Both the position numbers and the translations under genes were made by a program. A DNA stretch of 64,000 bases, taken from Arthrobacter sp. NEB 688. Lineage in GTDB: Bacteria; Actinomycetota; Actinomycetes; Actinomycetales; Dermatophilaceae. Below, piece after piece: positions 1 through 8,573 of the stretch. Location of the stretch: assembly GCF_013201035.1 (NCBI RefSeq), contig NZ_CP053707.1, forward strand, positions 2,604,001 to 2,668,000, read 5' to 3'. The first letter of the stretch is position 1. Every line of letters begins with the position of its first letter. Below the pieces are notes generated by a model, which saw only the letters and a program-made list of their open reading frames with translations, was not told the origin of the DNA and did not search any database.

Positions 1-2
1 AC

Positions 3-227
3 GTCGAGGGCTGGTACGTGCGTCGGGACCACCGGGCCGCGGTCGGCGCCGACGGCCGCTGGTACGTCCTCGTCGTCGCCCCGAGCCTGCGGGGGCGGCT
101 GACCGGCATCCACGTGGAGCCGACCGACGCCCCGCTCCAGGTCGGCGCCGGCGGACGGGACGGCGACTCGGTCGCTCTCGACGTGCTGCTCCGGCTGCGG
201 CTGGAGGCCGGGCCCGACTTCCCCTGA
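3..227 (+). CDS. 3' end of an unidentified protein (cut by window edge)
   Basis: The reading frame is open from the first bases and stops at 225-227, so this is the C-terminal ~74 residues of a gene that starts outside the window. The visible part has alternating hydrophobic and charged residues (for example WYVLVVAPSLRGRLTG), suggesting a small beta-rich domain. I do not recognise the family. A GTG at position 18 could in principle be a start, but the frame continues upstream without a stop, so truncation is more likely. Confidence 0.55.
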   Translation, partial: VEGWYVRRDHRAAVGADGRWYVLVVAPSLRGRLTGIHVEPTDAPLQVGAGGRDGDSVALDVLLRLRLEAGPDFP

Positions 228-247
228 CGACGGGTCGAGGGAAGGGC

Positions 248-490
248 TCAGCCGGCCTCGGGATGCGCCTGCGGCACGCCGTCGTAGCCGTCGGCGAGGC
301 CGGAGGCCAGCACCTCGACCAGCCCGGCGGCCTCGTCGGGCGAGAGCCGGGTCGTCGCGACGCAGACGTTGTCGCGCCACACCGACAGGACGACGACGCC
401 GGCCTCGGGGTGCCACGTCACGCGCAGCGCACGCCCCTCGCCGCGGGCGTCGGGGACGACCGCGCTGCGACCGGGGACGGAGCGCTCCAT
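248..490 (-). CDS. Small hypothetical protein (80 aa)
   Basis: A short protein beginning MERSVPGRS. The ATG at 488-490 is preferred because the residues further upstream in this frame are low-complexity Arg/Thr/Ser and look non-coding. The middle (VTWHPEAGVVVLSVWRDNVC) reads as a beta-sheet core, followed by an acidic helix (SPDEAAGLVEVLASGLADG). This resembles small actinobacterial proteins of unknown function. It lies just downstream, in the transcription direction, of the monooxygenase-like gene at 543-884. No function is assigned. Confidence 0.6.
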   Translation of the reverse strand: MERSVPGRSAVVPDARGEGRALRVTWHPEAGVVVLSVWRDNVCVATTRLSPDEAAGLVEVLASGLADGYDGVPQAHPEAG

Positions 491-542
491 CCCCGCAGTG
501 TGCGCCGGGGGAGCGGTCCCTGTCGAGAGGGCGAGGCAGCGC

Positions 543-884
543 TCAGGCGTCGGTGCGGTGCGTGAACGACGACGCGTACGACGTCTCGCCGACGGCGATG
601 GAGTACTCGGCGTAGTAGTCGCTGATGCCGTGCCGCTGCGCCTCGCGGTGGCGCGGGTGGTCACGCCACCCCCGGTGCGACGCGGCGTCGGCGAACGTGA
701 CGATCGTCGCCCGCTCGCCGTCGTCGGCGACGAAGGTCTTGGTCTCGACGAACCCCGGCATCGACCGGGCGAGCTCGGCCACGACGGCGAGCTCGTCCCG
801 GTAGGCGCCCTCGTGCTCAGGGCGCAGGCGGTTGCGGAAGACCGTCACCACCTGGCCCGGCAGCGGGCGCTCGACGCCGGTCAC
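543..884 (-). CDS. Antibiotic biosynthesis monooxygenase (ABM)-like small protein
   Basis: This 113-residue protein fits the dimeric ferredoxin-like ABM fold. It starts with a strand (VVTVFRNRLRPEHEGAYRD), continues with a helix and the typical ARSMPGFVETKTF segment, then a strand (RATIVTFADAASHRGW) and DHPRHREAQRHG. Members of this fold include quinol monooxygenases and haem-degrading enzymes, but many have no known substrate. The catalytic identity cannot be read from the sequence. The gene ends 52 bp before the 80-aa ORF and lies directly downstream of the MurA-like gene on the same strand (10-bp gap), so it may be co-transcribed with it. Confidence 0.75.
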   Translation of the reverse strand: MTGVERPLPGQVVTVFRNRLRPEHEGAYRDELAVVAELARSMPGFVETKTFVADDGERATIVTFADAASHRGWRDHPRHREAQRHGISDYYAEYSIAVGETSYASSFTHRTDA

Positions 885-894
885 GGGAGGACCC

Positions 895-2445
895 TCAGAT
901 GTCGCGGAAGGTCTCGATCGTCGCGCCGAGGGCGTTGAGGCGCTCGGCGAGGTCCTCGTACCCGCGGTTGATGACGTAGACGTTGCGCAGCACCGAGGTG
1001 CCGGGCGCGGCGAGCATCGCGAGGAGCACGACGACGCCGGGACGCAGCGCCGGCGGGCACATGACCTCGGCGGCGCGCCACTTCGGCGTCGGGCCGCTGA
1101 TCATCACCCGGTGCGGGTCGAGCAGCTGCACCTGGGCGCCGATCTTCGTCAGCTCGGTGAGGTAGATCGCGCGGTTCTCGTAGACCCAGTCGTGGATCAT
1201 CGTCGTGCCCTCGGCGCACGCGGCGATGAGCGCGAAGAACGGCAGGTTGTCGATGTTGAGGCCCGGGAAGGGCATCGGCGCGATCTTGTCGACCGGCGCG
1301 GTGAGCGGGCCCGGGTGGATCGTCAGGTCGACGAGGCGGGTGTGCCCGTTGTTCGCGAGGTACTCCTCGGTGAGGTCGAACGTCAGCCCCATCTCCTCGA
1401 GGGTCGCCAGCTCGATCTCGAGGAACTCGATCGGCACGCGCTCGATGGTGATCGTCGACTCGGTGACGACGGCGGCCGCGATGAGGCTCATCGCCTCGAT
1501 CGGGTCCTCGGAGGGGAAGTACTCGATGTCGGTGTCGACCTTGCCGACACCGGTGACGGTGAGGGTCGTCGTGCCGATGCCGTCGATCTCGACCCCGAGG
1601 CCGCGCAGGAAGAAGCACAGGTCCTGGACCATGTAGTTCGGGGAGGCGTTGCGGATGACCGTCGTGCCCTCGTACCGGGCAGCGGCCAGGAGGACGTTCT
1701 CGGTCACGGTGTCGCCGCGCTCGGTGAGGACGATGGCGCGCTTCGGGTGGCGGTTGCGGTCGACCGCGGCCTCGTAGAAGCCGTGCGTCGCCGTGACGTC
1801 GAGCCCGAAGTGGCGCAGCGCCGACAGGTGCGGCTCGACGGTGCGCGTGCCGAGGTCGCAGCCACCGGCGTAGGGCAGCTGGAAGGCGTCGTACTCGGCG
1901 AGCAGCGGACCGAGGAACATGATGACGGTGCGCGTGCGGCGGGCGGCGTCGATGTCGATGCCGTCGAGGTCCAGGCGCGCCGGCGGCACGATCTCGAGGT
2001 CGTTGCTGTCGGGCAGCCAGCGGACCTTGACGCCGATCGAGGTGAGGACCTCGATGATCCGGTTGACCTCCTCGATGCGCGCGAGGTTGCGCAGCGTCGT
2101 GCGGCCCTTGTTGAGCAGGCTGGCGCACAGGAGGGCGACGGCGGCGTTCTTGCTCGTCTTGACGGGGATCGAGCCGGAGAGCTTGCGCCCCCCGACGATC
2201 CGCAGGTGCTGGGGACCGGAGTGGCCGAGCGAGACGAACTCGCTGTCGAGCTTCTCGCCGACGCGGGCGAGCATCTCGAGCGAGAGGTTCTGCTTGCCCT
2301 GCTCGATCCGGGCGACCGCGCTCTGGCTGGTGCCGAGGAGCTCCGCGAGCTCGCTCTGGGTCAGCCCCTGGTGGCGGCGGGCGTCCCGGATGAGGGTGCC
2401 GATCCGGGTCAGGTAGGTGTCGGTGGAGGTCGTCACGTCACCCAT
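895..2445 (-). CDS. murA: UDP-N-acetylglucosamine 1-carboxyvinyltransferase with N-terminal XRE-type HTH
   Basis: A 516-residue fusion. Residues ~15-70 form an XRE/Cro-type helix-turn-helix (LTQSELAELLGTSQSAVARI), and ~80-516 form an EPSP-synthase/MurA fold. The MurA Lys-Asn pair is visible (KTSKNAAVALL near residue 97), as is the PEP-adducting loop cysteine (YAGGCDLG near residue 195). MurA transfers enolpyruvate from PEP to UDP-GlcNAc, the first committed step of peptidoglycan synthesis in the cytosol. Typical MurA is ~420 aa, so the ~80-residue N-terminal excess is the HTH. No strong Shine-Dalgarno precedes the ATG at 2445. A palindrome 10 bp upstream may be its own operator. A separate housekeeping MurA could exist elsewhere in the genome. 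Confidence 0.85.
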   Translation of the reverse strand: MGDVTTSTDTYLTRIGTLIRDARRHQGLTQSELAELLGTSQSAVARIEQGKQNLSLEMLARVGEKLDSEFVSLGHSGPQHLRIVGGRKLSGSIPVKTSKNAAVALLCASLLNKGRTTLRNLARIEEVNRIIEVLTSIGVKVRWLPDSNDLEIVPPARLDLDGIDIDAARRTRTVIMFLGPLLAEYDAFQLPYAGGCDLGTRTVEPHLSALRHFGLDVTATHGFYEAAVDRNRHPKRAIVLTERGDTVTENVLLAAARYEGTTVIRNASPNYMVQDLCFFLRGLGVEIDGIGTTTLTVTGVGKVDTDIEYFPSEDPIEAMSLIAAAVVTESTITIERVPIEFLEIELATLEEMGLTFDLTEEYLANNGHTRLVDLTIHPGPLTAPVDKIAPMPFPGLNIDNLPFFALIAACAEGTTMIHDWVYENRAIYLTELTKIGAQVQLLDPHRVMISGPTPKWRAAEVMCPPALRPGVVVLLAMLAAPGTSVLRNVYVINRGYEDLAERLNALGATIETFRDI

Positions 2446-2454
2446 GGTAGATCA

Positions 2455-2467
2455 GATATGAGATATC
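2455..2467. promoter_or_regulatory. Palindrome upstream of HTH-murA (candidate operator)
   Basis: The sequence GATAT-GAG-ATATC is a perfect 5-bp-arm palindrome ending 10 bp before the murA start codon. It is AT-rich in an otherwise ~72% GC neighbourhood. Because the encoded protein carries an XRE HTH, autoregulation through this site is a reasonable inference. It could equally be part of a -10 region. Confidence 0.35.
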
Positions 2468-2521
2468 GCGACGTCCGGAGCCGCGCGTCCTGGGGGCTCT
2501 CTCAGGCATGCCCGTGACCTG

Positions 2522-2559
2522 CGACGACGGCACGGACCGTGGGGTCCGTGCCGTCGTCG
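2522..2559 (-). terminator. Hairpin terminator downstream of fadB
   Basis: The arms at 2522-2538 and 2543-2559 (CGACGACGGCACGGACC and its complement) form a perfect 17-bp stem with a GTGG loop. It lies directly 3' of the fadB-type gene on the minus strand and before the murA promoter. There is no clear U tract, as is common in high-GC actinobacteria. Confidence 0.75.
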
Positions 2560-2577
2560 TGAGGGTCGTGCGGGCGG

Positions 2578-4704
2578 TCAGGCGGTGGCCGGGACGCTCG
2601 CGACGCCGTGGGGGAGGACCCGGCGGCCGAGCACCCGGGTGGTCACGCCCTCGCGGTCCAGCAGGGGGATGATCCCGCCGTTCCAGAACTGGAAGCCGGC
2701 GCCGGTGATCATCGCGAGGTCGATGTCCATCGGGGCCTCGACGACGCCCTCGGCGAGCATCAGCCCGACCTCCTCGGCGATGGCGCCGAGCACCCGCTCG
2801 CGCACCTCGTCGACGGAGAGCTCGACCGGCTCGGCGGGCTGCTCGCGCATCGCCTCGACCTCGGGGTCGGGCACCGGTCGGCCGCGCTCGTCGGTCGCGT
2901 AGAAGCCGCGCTTGCCCGCCTCGACGACGCGCCGGAGCGTCGGCGAGACGAAGAACCGGTCACCGAAGGCGCGGTGCAGGGTCTCGCTGTTGTGCAGCGC
3001 GATCGCCGGGCCGACGAGGCCGAGCAGGACGAAGGGCGGCATCGGCGCGAGGCCGGCGACGGCGCGGTCCGCGACGGCCACCGGGGTGCCCTCGTCGACG
3101 ATGCGCGAGTACTCGCCCATGAAGCGGCCGAGCAGGCGGTTGACGACGAACGACGCCGAGTCCTTGGACCGGACGCACGTCTTCTTCAGGCCCTTGCCGA
3201 CCGCGAAGCCGGTGGCGAGGGTCGCCTCGTCGGTGCGCTCGCCGGGGATGACCTCGAGCAGCGGCATGACCGCGACCGGGTTGAAGAAGTGCAGCCCGAC
3301 GACCCGCTCCGGGTGGGCGAGGCCGCTGGCCATCTCGGTGATCGAGAGCGACGAGGTGTTCGTCGCGAGGACGCACTCGGCGGAGACGACGGCCTCGACC
3401 TCGGCGAAGACCTGCTGCTTGACCGACATCTCCTCGAACACGGCCTCGATGACGAGGTCGGCGTCGGCGAAGCCGTCCTTGGACGTCGAGCCGGTGACCA
3501 GGCCCTTGAGGAAGGACGCCTTGTCGGGGGAGACGCGGCGCTTGGCGAGCAGCTGGTCGACCTCGTGGTGCACGTAGTCGACGCCCTTGGTCACGCGGTC
3601 CTCGTCGAGGTCGGTCATGACGACCGGCACCCCGAGGCGGCGGGCGAAGAGCAGCGCGAGCTGGCTGGCCATCAGCCCGGCGCCGACGACGCCGACCTTG
3701 GTGACCGGGCGGGCGAGCGCCTTGTCGGGGGCGCCGGCGGGACGCTTGGCCCGCTTCTGGACGAGGTCGAAGGCGTAGAGGCCGGCCCGCAGCTCGTCGG
3801 ACATGATGAGGTCGCCGAGCGCCTCGTCCTCGGCGGCGAAGGCGTCCTCGCGCGACGCGGTGCGCGCCGCCCGGACGAGCTGGACCGCCCGCAGGGCGCC
3901 GGGGGCCCGGCCACCCGTCCTGGCGACGACGACCTTGCCGGCGCGGTCGCACGCGGCGTCCCACGCCTCGGCGGACCGGTCGACCTCGTCACGGTCGACC
4001 GTGACGGCACCGGTCAGCACGGCGGCCGCCCAGCGCAGCGAGTCCTCGAGGAAGTCGGCCGGGGGGAGCAGGACGTCGGCGATGCCCATCGCGGCGACGT
4101 CCTTGGCGGCGAGCATCCGGTTCTGCGACAGCGGGTTCTCGATGATGACCTTGAGCGCGGCCTCGGCGCCGACGAGGTTCGGCAGCATCCAGCAGCCGCC
4201 CCAGCCGGGGACGAGCCCGAGGAAGGTCTCGGGCAGGGCGAACGCGGGGACGCCGGCCGAGATGGTCCGGTGGTCGGCCGCGAGCGCGAGCTCGACGCCA
4301 CCGCCCATCGCCGCGCCGTTGACGAACGCGAACGTCGGCACGGGCAGGTCCATGAGGGTCGCGAAGGCGCGGTGGCCGGCCCGCGCGATCTCGACGGCCT
4401 GGCTGCGGTCGGTGACGTAGGGGATTCCGGACAGGTCGGCGCCGACGGCGAAGACGAACGGCTTGCCGGTGACGCCGACGGCCTGGATCTCGCCGGCCTC
4501 GGCGCGCGCCCGCAGGGTGTCGAGCGTGGCCTGGAGACCGGCGACGCCCTCGGGCCCGAAGGTGTTCGGGCGGGTGTGGTCCTTGCCGTTGTCGAGCGTG
4601 ACGAGGGCGAGGGTGCCGGCGCCGCCGGGGAGCGCGACGTCCTGCACCGGGGTGCGGGTGACGACCTCGGCGGGCAGCGCGGGGGCCTGGGTGGTGGTGG
4701 TCAT
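2578..4704 (-). CDS. fadB: Fatty acid oxidation multifunctional enzyme (enoyl-CoA hydratase / 3-hydroxyacyl-CoA dehydrogenase)
   Basis: 708 residues with the classic FadB/FadJ layout. The N-terminal crotonase domain has the oxyanion-hole segment (NGAAMGGGVELALAADHR) and the second catalytic glutamate region (ETFLGLVPGWGG). The Rossmann domain (VGVVGAGLMASQLALLFA, ~residue 335) and 3-hydroxyacyl-CoA dehydrogenase C-terminal domains follow. The enzyme hydrates trans-2-enoyl-CoA and oxidises the 3-hydroxyacyl-CoA with NAD+. The start follows the thiolase stop by 3 bp, so fadA-fadB is one operon transcribed leftward and ended by the hairpin at 2522-2559. FadB versus FadJ cannot be settled from sequence alone. 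Confidence 0.93.
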   Translation of the reverse strand: MTTTTQAPALPAEVVTRTPVQDVALPGGAGTLALVTLDNGKDHTRPNTFGPEGVAGLQATLDTLRARAEAGEIQAVGVTGKPFVFAVGADLSGIPYVTDRSQAVEIARAGHRAFATLMDLPVPTFAFVNGAAMGGGVELALAADHRTISAGVPAFALPETFLGLVPGWGGCWMLPNLVGAEAALKVIIENPLSQNRMLAAKDVAAMGIADVLLPPADFLEDSLRWAAAVLTGAVTVDRDEVDRSAEAWDAACDRAGKVVVARTGGRAPGALRAVQLVRAARTASREDAFAAEDEALGDLIMSDELRAGLYAFDLVQKRAKRPAGAPDKALARPVTKVGVVGAGLMASQLALLFARRLGVPVVMTDLDEDRVTKGVDYVHHEVDQLLAKRRVSPDKASFLKGLVTGSTSKDGFADADLVIEAVFEEMSVKQQVFAEVEAVVSAECVLATNTSSLSITEMASGLAHPERVVGLHFFNPVAVMPLLEVIPGERTDEATLATGFAVGKGLKKTCVRSKDSASFVVNRLLGRFMGEYSRIVDEGTPVAVADRAVAGLAPMPPFVLLGLVGPAIALHNSETLHRAFGDRFFVSPTLRRVVEAGKRGFYATDERGRPVPDPEVEAMREQPAEPVELSVDEVRERVLGAIAEEVGLMLAEGVVEAPMDIDLAMITGAGFQFWNGGIIPLLDREGVTTRVLGRRVLPHGVASVPATA

Positions 4705-4707
4705 GGC

Positions 4708-5919
4708 TCAGGCGTCCTTCCGGTAGTCCGCATGGTTCGGGTTCTCCCAGATGACGCAGCCGCCCATCCCGATGCCGATGCACATCGCGGTCAGGCCGTA
4801 GCGCACCTCGGGGTGCTCCTCGAAGTGGCGGGCGAGCTGGGTCATGAGGCGCACGCCGGAGGACGCGAGCGGGTGGCCGGTGGCGATGGCGCCGCCCCAC
4901 GGGTTGACGCGCTCGTCGTCGTCGGCGATGCCGAAGTGGTCGAGGAAGGAGAGGACCTGGACGGCGAAGGCCTCGTTGAGCTCGAAGAGGCCGATGTCGT
5001 CGATGGTCAGCCCCGCCTTGGCGAGGGCCTTCTCGGTCGCGGGGACCGGGCCGATGCCCATGACCTCGGGCTCGACGCCGACGAAGGCGTGCGAGACCAG
5101 GCGCATCCGCACCGGGAGGCCGAGCTCGTCGGCGGCCGACTGGCTCGCGAGGAGGCAAGCGGTGGCACCGTCGTTGAGACCGGCGGCGTTGCCGGCGGTC
5201 ACGTTGCCGTGGGGGCGGAACGGGGTCTTGAGGGCGGCGAGCTCCTCGAGCGTCGTGCCCGGGCGCGGCGGCTCGTCGGTGGTCGCCAGGCCCCAGCCCT
5301 TCTCGGCGTGGCGGGTCGCGACGGGGACGAGGTCGGGCTGGACCTTGCCGGCCTCGTAGGCGGCGGCGAGCTTGCGCTGGCTGCCCACGGCGAACGCGTC
5401 GCAGCGCTCCTTGGTCAGCTGCGGGAAGCGGTCGTGGAGGTTCTCGGCGGTCTTGCCCATGACGAGGGCGGACTCGTCGACGAGGCGCTCGGCGACGATG
5501 CGCGGGTTGGGGTCGACGCCCTCGCCCATCGGGTGGCGGCCCATGTGCTCGACGCCGCCGGCGACGGCGATGTCGATGGCCCCGACGCCGATGGCGGACG
5601 ACACGGTCGTCACGGCGGTCATCGCGCCGGCGCACATCCGGTCGATGGAGTAGCCCGGCGTCGACTTCGGCAGCCCGGACAGGAGGGCGGTCATCCGGCC
5701 CAGGGTCAGGCCCTGGTCGCCGATCTGCGTGGTCGCCGCGATGGCGACCTCCTCGACGCGCTCCGTCGGCAGCTCGGGGTGGCGCCGCAGCAGCTCGCGG
5801 ACGCACTTGATGACGAGGTCGTCGGCGCGGGTCTGGGCGTACATGCCCTTCTCGCCGGCCTTGCCGAAGGGGGTGCGGACGCCGTCGACGAAGACGACCT
5901 CCTGGAGCTCACGGGGCAC
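4708..5919 (-). CDS. fadA: Acetyl-CoA C-acyltransferase (3-ketoacyl-CoA thiolase)
   Basis: A 403-residue thiolase. The acyl-accepting cysteine lies in DRMCAGAMTAV, the NEAFA motif in ELNEAFAVQ, the catalytic histidine in GGAIATGHPLASSG, and the second cysteine in MCIGIGMGG. It performs the thiolytic last step of beta-oxidation on acyl-CoA made by the adjacent FadB, probably as a trifunctional complex. It is the first gene of the leftward fadA-fadB operon. A TetR-type palindrome lies 63 bp upstream of its start. Confidence 0.94.
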   Translation of the reverse strand: MPRELQEVVFVDGVRTPFGKAGEKGMYAQTRADDLVIKCVRELLRRHPELPTERVEEVAIAATTQIGDQGLTLGRMTALLSGLPKSTPGYSIDRMCAGAMTAVTTVSSAIGVGAIDIAVAGGVEHMGRHPMGEGVDPNPRIVAERLVDESALVMGKTAENLHDRFPQLTKERCDAFAVGSQRKLAAAYEAGKVQPDLVPVATRHAEKGWGLATTDEPPRPGTTLEELAALKTPFRPHGNVTAGNAAGLNDGATACLLASQSAADELGLPVRMRLVSHAFVGVEPEVMGIGPVPATEKALAKAGLTIDDIGLFELNEAFAVQVLSFLDHFGIADDDERVNPWGGAIATGHPLASSGVRLMTQLARHFEEHPEVRYGLTAMCIGIGMGGCVIWENPNHADYRKDA

Positions 5920-5981
5920 GAGGTGGCCTCCCTGGTCGGGGACGTGGGACCGCCCGGCGGGGACCGGGCTGCGTCGATCGT

Positions 5982-5999
5982 ACTAAGCAAGCGCTCAGT
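5982..5999. promoter_or_regulatory. Candidate TetR-family operator upstream of fadAB
   Basis: ACTAAGCAAGCGCTCAGT is an imperfect palindrome with half-sites ACTnAGC and GCTnAGT around a 4-bp centre. Sites of this form are common for TetR-family repressors of fatty-acid genes in actinobacteria. It lies between the divergent fadA gene and the flavoprotein gene at 6050, so it may control either. No regulator is encoded nearby. Confidence 0.4.
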
Positions 6000-6049
6000 C
6001 ATCGAGAGGTCCCGGGGTGACCGGGGTCACGCGTCGTAGCCTGAGCGCC

Positions 6050-6685
6050 ATGGACGAGCGCGGATGGACGACCGTCGACGACGCCGAGGCGCTGGCCGCC
6101 CTCGTCGGTGAGCCGGCCCGGCGCGCCGTCGAGAAGGAGCGCGACCACCTGCTGGACGTGGACCTCGAGTGGCTCGCGGCGTCCCCGTTCTGCGTGCTGG
6201 CGACGGCGGACGCCGACGGCGCGTGCGACGCCTCGCCGAAGGGCGACCCCGCCGGGAGCCTCGTCCACGTCATCGACCGCCGCACCCTCGCCGTCGCCGA
6301 GCGGCCCGGCAACCGCCGCGTCGACGGCTACCGCAACGTGCTGGCCAACCCGCACGTCGGGCTGCTCTTCCTGCTGCCCGGACGCGGCGACACGCTGCGG
6401 GTCAACGGCCGGGCCCGGCTGGTGTCGGACGCGCCGTTCCTCGACGAGATGACCGTGCGCGGCCACCGCCCGCTGCTCGCCCTCGTCGTCGAGGTCGAGC
6501 AGGTGTTCTTCCACTGCAGCAAGGCGTTCCTGCGCGCCGGCCTCTGGGAGCCGGAGACGTGGCGCCCCTTCGACGAGGTGCCGCGGCGGGCGGCCATCGC
6601 CCACGACGTCGAGCCGGACGGGCGCACCCTCGAGGAGCTCGACGCCTACTACGGCCCCGCGTACGCCGAGGGCCTGTACCGCTGA
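6050..6685 (+). CDS. Pyridoxamine 5'-phosphate oxidase-family FMN protein
   Basis: 211 residues starting MDERGW. The core fits the PPOX split-barrel family: WLAASPFCVLATADADGACD, then SPKGDPAG, then RPGNRRVDGYRNVLANPHVGLLFL, which would form the FMN site, and a late HCSKAF segment. The DASPKGDPAG and HCSKAFLRA motifs match the MSMEG_1061-type subfamily of FMN-dependent PPOX proteins, whose substrates are unknown. The upstream in-frame start at 6017 is rejected because it would begin inside the operator region. The gene is divergent from fadA. Confidence 0.8.
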   Translation: MDERGWTTVDDAEALAALVGEPARRAVEKERDHLLDVDLEWLAASPFCVLATADADGACDASPKGDPAGSLVHVIDRRTLAVAERPGNRRVDGYRNVLANPHVGLLFLLPGRGDTLRVNGRARLVSDAPFLDEMTVRGHRPLLALVVEVEQVFFHCSKAFLRAGLWEPETWRPFDEVPRRAAIAHDVEPDGRTLEELDAYYGPAYAEGLYR

Positions 6686-6715
6686 GCGCCGCGGCTCAAG
6701 GCCGGCGGTCGCCGC

Positions 6716-7972
6716 TCAGGCGTCGGGGTGGGCCTCGAACGCCGCGACGAGCATCGGGGCGAGGACGTCGGACTGCCAGCGGCGGACGCCGTAGGCGGCG
6801 AGCGCGGCCGAGAAGCCCTCGAGGTCGCGCTGCTCCGGCGGCGTCCACACGACGCGGCGCAGCGGGTCGGGCGAGCAGACGTTCTCGACGGGGATGCTGT
6901 GCTCCTCTGCGAACTCGGTCAGCGCGGCCCGGGTCTGCGACAGGCGGGCTGCGGCGGCGGGGTTCTTGTCGGCCCAGACCCGCGGCGGCGGCGGGCCGTC
7001 CGAGGGGAGGGTGCGCGGGGGCAGCGCGTCCTCCGGCAGGGCGACGGCCCGCTCGACCGCCTCGACCCACTGCCGGCCGTAGCGCTTGATCGCGCGGTGG
7101 CCCGAGGGCAGGGCGCCGGTGTCGCGGGGGAGGGCGGTCGCGATGTCGACGAGCGCGGCGTCGGGCAGCACGCGGCCGACCGAGGTGTCGCGCTCGCGGG
7201 CGATGGCGTCGCGGGCGTACCAGAGCTCGCGGATGACCCCGACGGCCCGGCGCGATCGCAGCGTGTTGATGCCGGAGGTCCGGCGCCACGGGTCGACGCG
7301 CTCGGTCGGGGTCCAGGTGAGGAGCGCGGTGAACTCCTGGCGCGCCCACTCGTCCTTGCCCTGCGCGGCGAGGTCGACGCCCATGAGGTTGCGCAGCTCG
7401 CCGAGGACCTCGACGTCGAGCGCCGCGTAGCGCAGCCACGGGTCGGGCAGGGGGCGCGTGGACCAGTCGACGGCCGAGTGCTCCTTGGCCAGGCGCAGCC
7501 CGAGGTAGTGCTCGACGACGGCGGCGAGGCCGACGCGGGGCAGGCCGAGAATGCGGGCCGCGAGCTCGGTGTCGAAGAGCTGGCGCGGGCGCAGGCCGAC
7601 CTCGGCGAGGCAGGCGAGGTCCTGGGTCGCGGCGTGGAGGATCCACTCGGCCGCGCCGATGGCCTCGTTGACGGGGGTGAGGTCGGGGACCGCGACGGGG
7701 TCGATGAGCCAGGTGCCGGAGCCCTCGCGGCGCAGCTGCACGAGGTAGGCGCGCTGGCCGTAGCGGTAGCCGGAGGCGCGCTCGGCGTCGATGGCGACCG
7801 GCCCGACGCCGGCGGCGATCGCGGCGGCGGCCCGGTCGAGCGCCCGCTCGGACTCGACGACGGCGGGGACGCCCTCGGCCGGCTCCTCGAGGGGCACGGG
7901 CTCCGCGACGGGGCTGGCGGACACGTGGTCATCCTCCGGGATCGGGTCGGTGCTGGGGGTCTCCTGGCTCAT
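6716..7972 (-). CDS. rnd: Ribonuclease D (DEDDy 3'-5' exonuclease with HRDC domain)
   Basis: 418 residues starting MSQETPSTDP. The exonuclease domain shows the first acidic pair in GPVAIDAERASGYRYGQRAY, the second motif at HAATQDLACL, and the DEDDy tyrosine motif near LRYAALDVEVLGEL. An HRDC-like helical region follows (SGINTLRSRRAVGVIRELW, then RDTGALPSGH). RNase D trims tRNA and other RNA 3' ends. The start at 7972 is chosen because it lies just downstream of the stop of the preceding DUF3000 gene (gap 7 bp), so the two form an operon. The acidic/proline-rich N-terminal ~40 residues look disordered. Confidence 0.88.
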   Translation of the reverse strand: MSQETPSTDPIPEDDHVSASPVAEPVPLEEPAEGVPAVVESERALDRAAAAIAAGVGPVAIDAERASGYRYGQRAYLVQLRREGSGTWLIDPVAVPDLTPVNEAIGAAEWILHAATQDLACLAEVGLRPRQLFDTELAARILGLPRVGLAAVVEHYLGLRLAKEHSAVDWSTRPLPDPWLRYAALDVEVLGELRNLMGVDLAAQGKDEWARQEFTALLTWTPTERVDPWRRTSGINTLRSRRAVGVIRELWYARDAIARERDTSVGRVLPDAALVDIATALPRDTGALPSGHRAIKRYGRQWVEAVERAVALPEDALPPRTLPSDGPPPPRVWADKNPAAAARLSQTRAALTEFAEEHSIPVENVCSPDPLRRVVWTPPEQRDLEGFSAALAAYGVRRWQSDVLAPMLVAAFEAHPDA

Positions 7973-7979
7973 CCGGCGG

Positions 7980-8573
7980 TCACCGTCGGGGGCCCGGGAG
8001 GGCGACGACGCCATCGGGCAGCGGAGGCAGCCCGGCGATCGTGCACAGGAGGTCGGACCACGCGAGGAGGTGCTCGCCGGCCTCGGGGCCGAGCGGGGTC
8101 CAGGACGCGCGCAGCTCCATCTCCACGCTCGCGGGCCGGTCGGCGAGGCCGCCGAAGCTCTCGGAGACCACGCGGGTCACGGTGCCGGCCTCGGCGATGA
8201 ACGGCACGCCGCGCGCGGTGAGGGCGTCGGTCAGCCAGCTCCAGCCGACCTCGCCGAGCAGCGGCTCGGTCGCGAACTCCTCCTCGAGCTCGGCCCGCGC
8301 GAAGGTGACGGCGCGCCAGGCGCCGCCCCACGGCTCGGGCTCGGAGGGGTCGTGGAGCAGGACGAACCGACCGGAGGCGAGCTCGGAGTCGGGGTCGTGC
8401 GGGTCGATGACGTCGGCGGTCAGCGCGACGGCGTGCGGGGCGATCCGCTGGGGCGCGGGCACCTCGGTCAGCCGCACCTCGGGCCGCAGGCGGGCACGGT
8501 GCAGCTCGTCGAGTGCCTGGGTGAAGTCCGGGGAATCCTTCCCGGTCACGGTGCTGCGCGCCACGTGGAGCAC
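7980..8573 (-). CDS. DUF3000 domain protein
   Basis: About 197 residues. The sequence (DFTQALDELHRARLRPEVRL, APQRIAPHAVALTADV, LASGRFVLLHDPSEPEPWGG, WSWLTDALTARGV) matches my memory of DUF3000, a family confined to actinobacteria and almost always next to the RNase D-like gene, as here. No biochemical role is known to me. The start is uncertain. GTG at 8571-8573 is chosen, but GTGs at 8562-8564 and 8547-8549 are in frame, and no clear ribosome binding site decides between them. Confidence 0.75.
   Translation of the reverse strand: MLHVARSTVTGKDSPDFTQALDELHRARLRPEVRLTEVPAPQRIAPHAVALTADVIDPHDPDSELASGRFVLLHDPSEPEPWGGAWRAVTFARAELEEEFATEPLLGEVGWSWLTDALTARGVPFIAEAGTVTRVVSESFGGLADRPASVEMELRASWTPLGPEAGEHLLAWSDLLCTIAGLPPLPDGVVALPGPRR

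Noticed and set aside
2608-6039. Very long plus-strand open frame opposite fadA/fadB, and similar long frames opposite murA, the GGDEF-EAL gene, pckG and the tms genes
   Set aside because: These are antisense frames kept open by high GC content. Their translations are Arg/Ala/Gly/Asp-rich without domains, and the opposite strand carries recognised enzymes.
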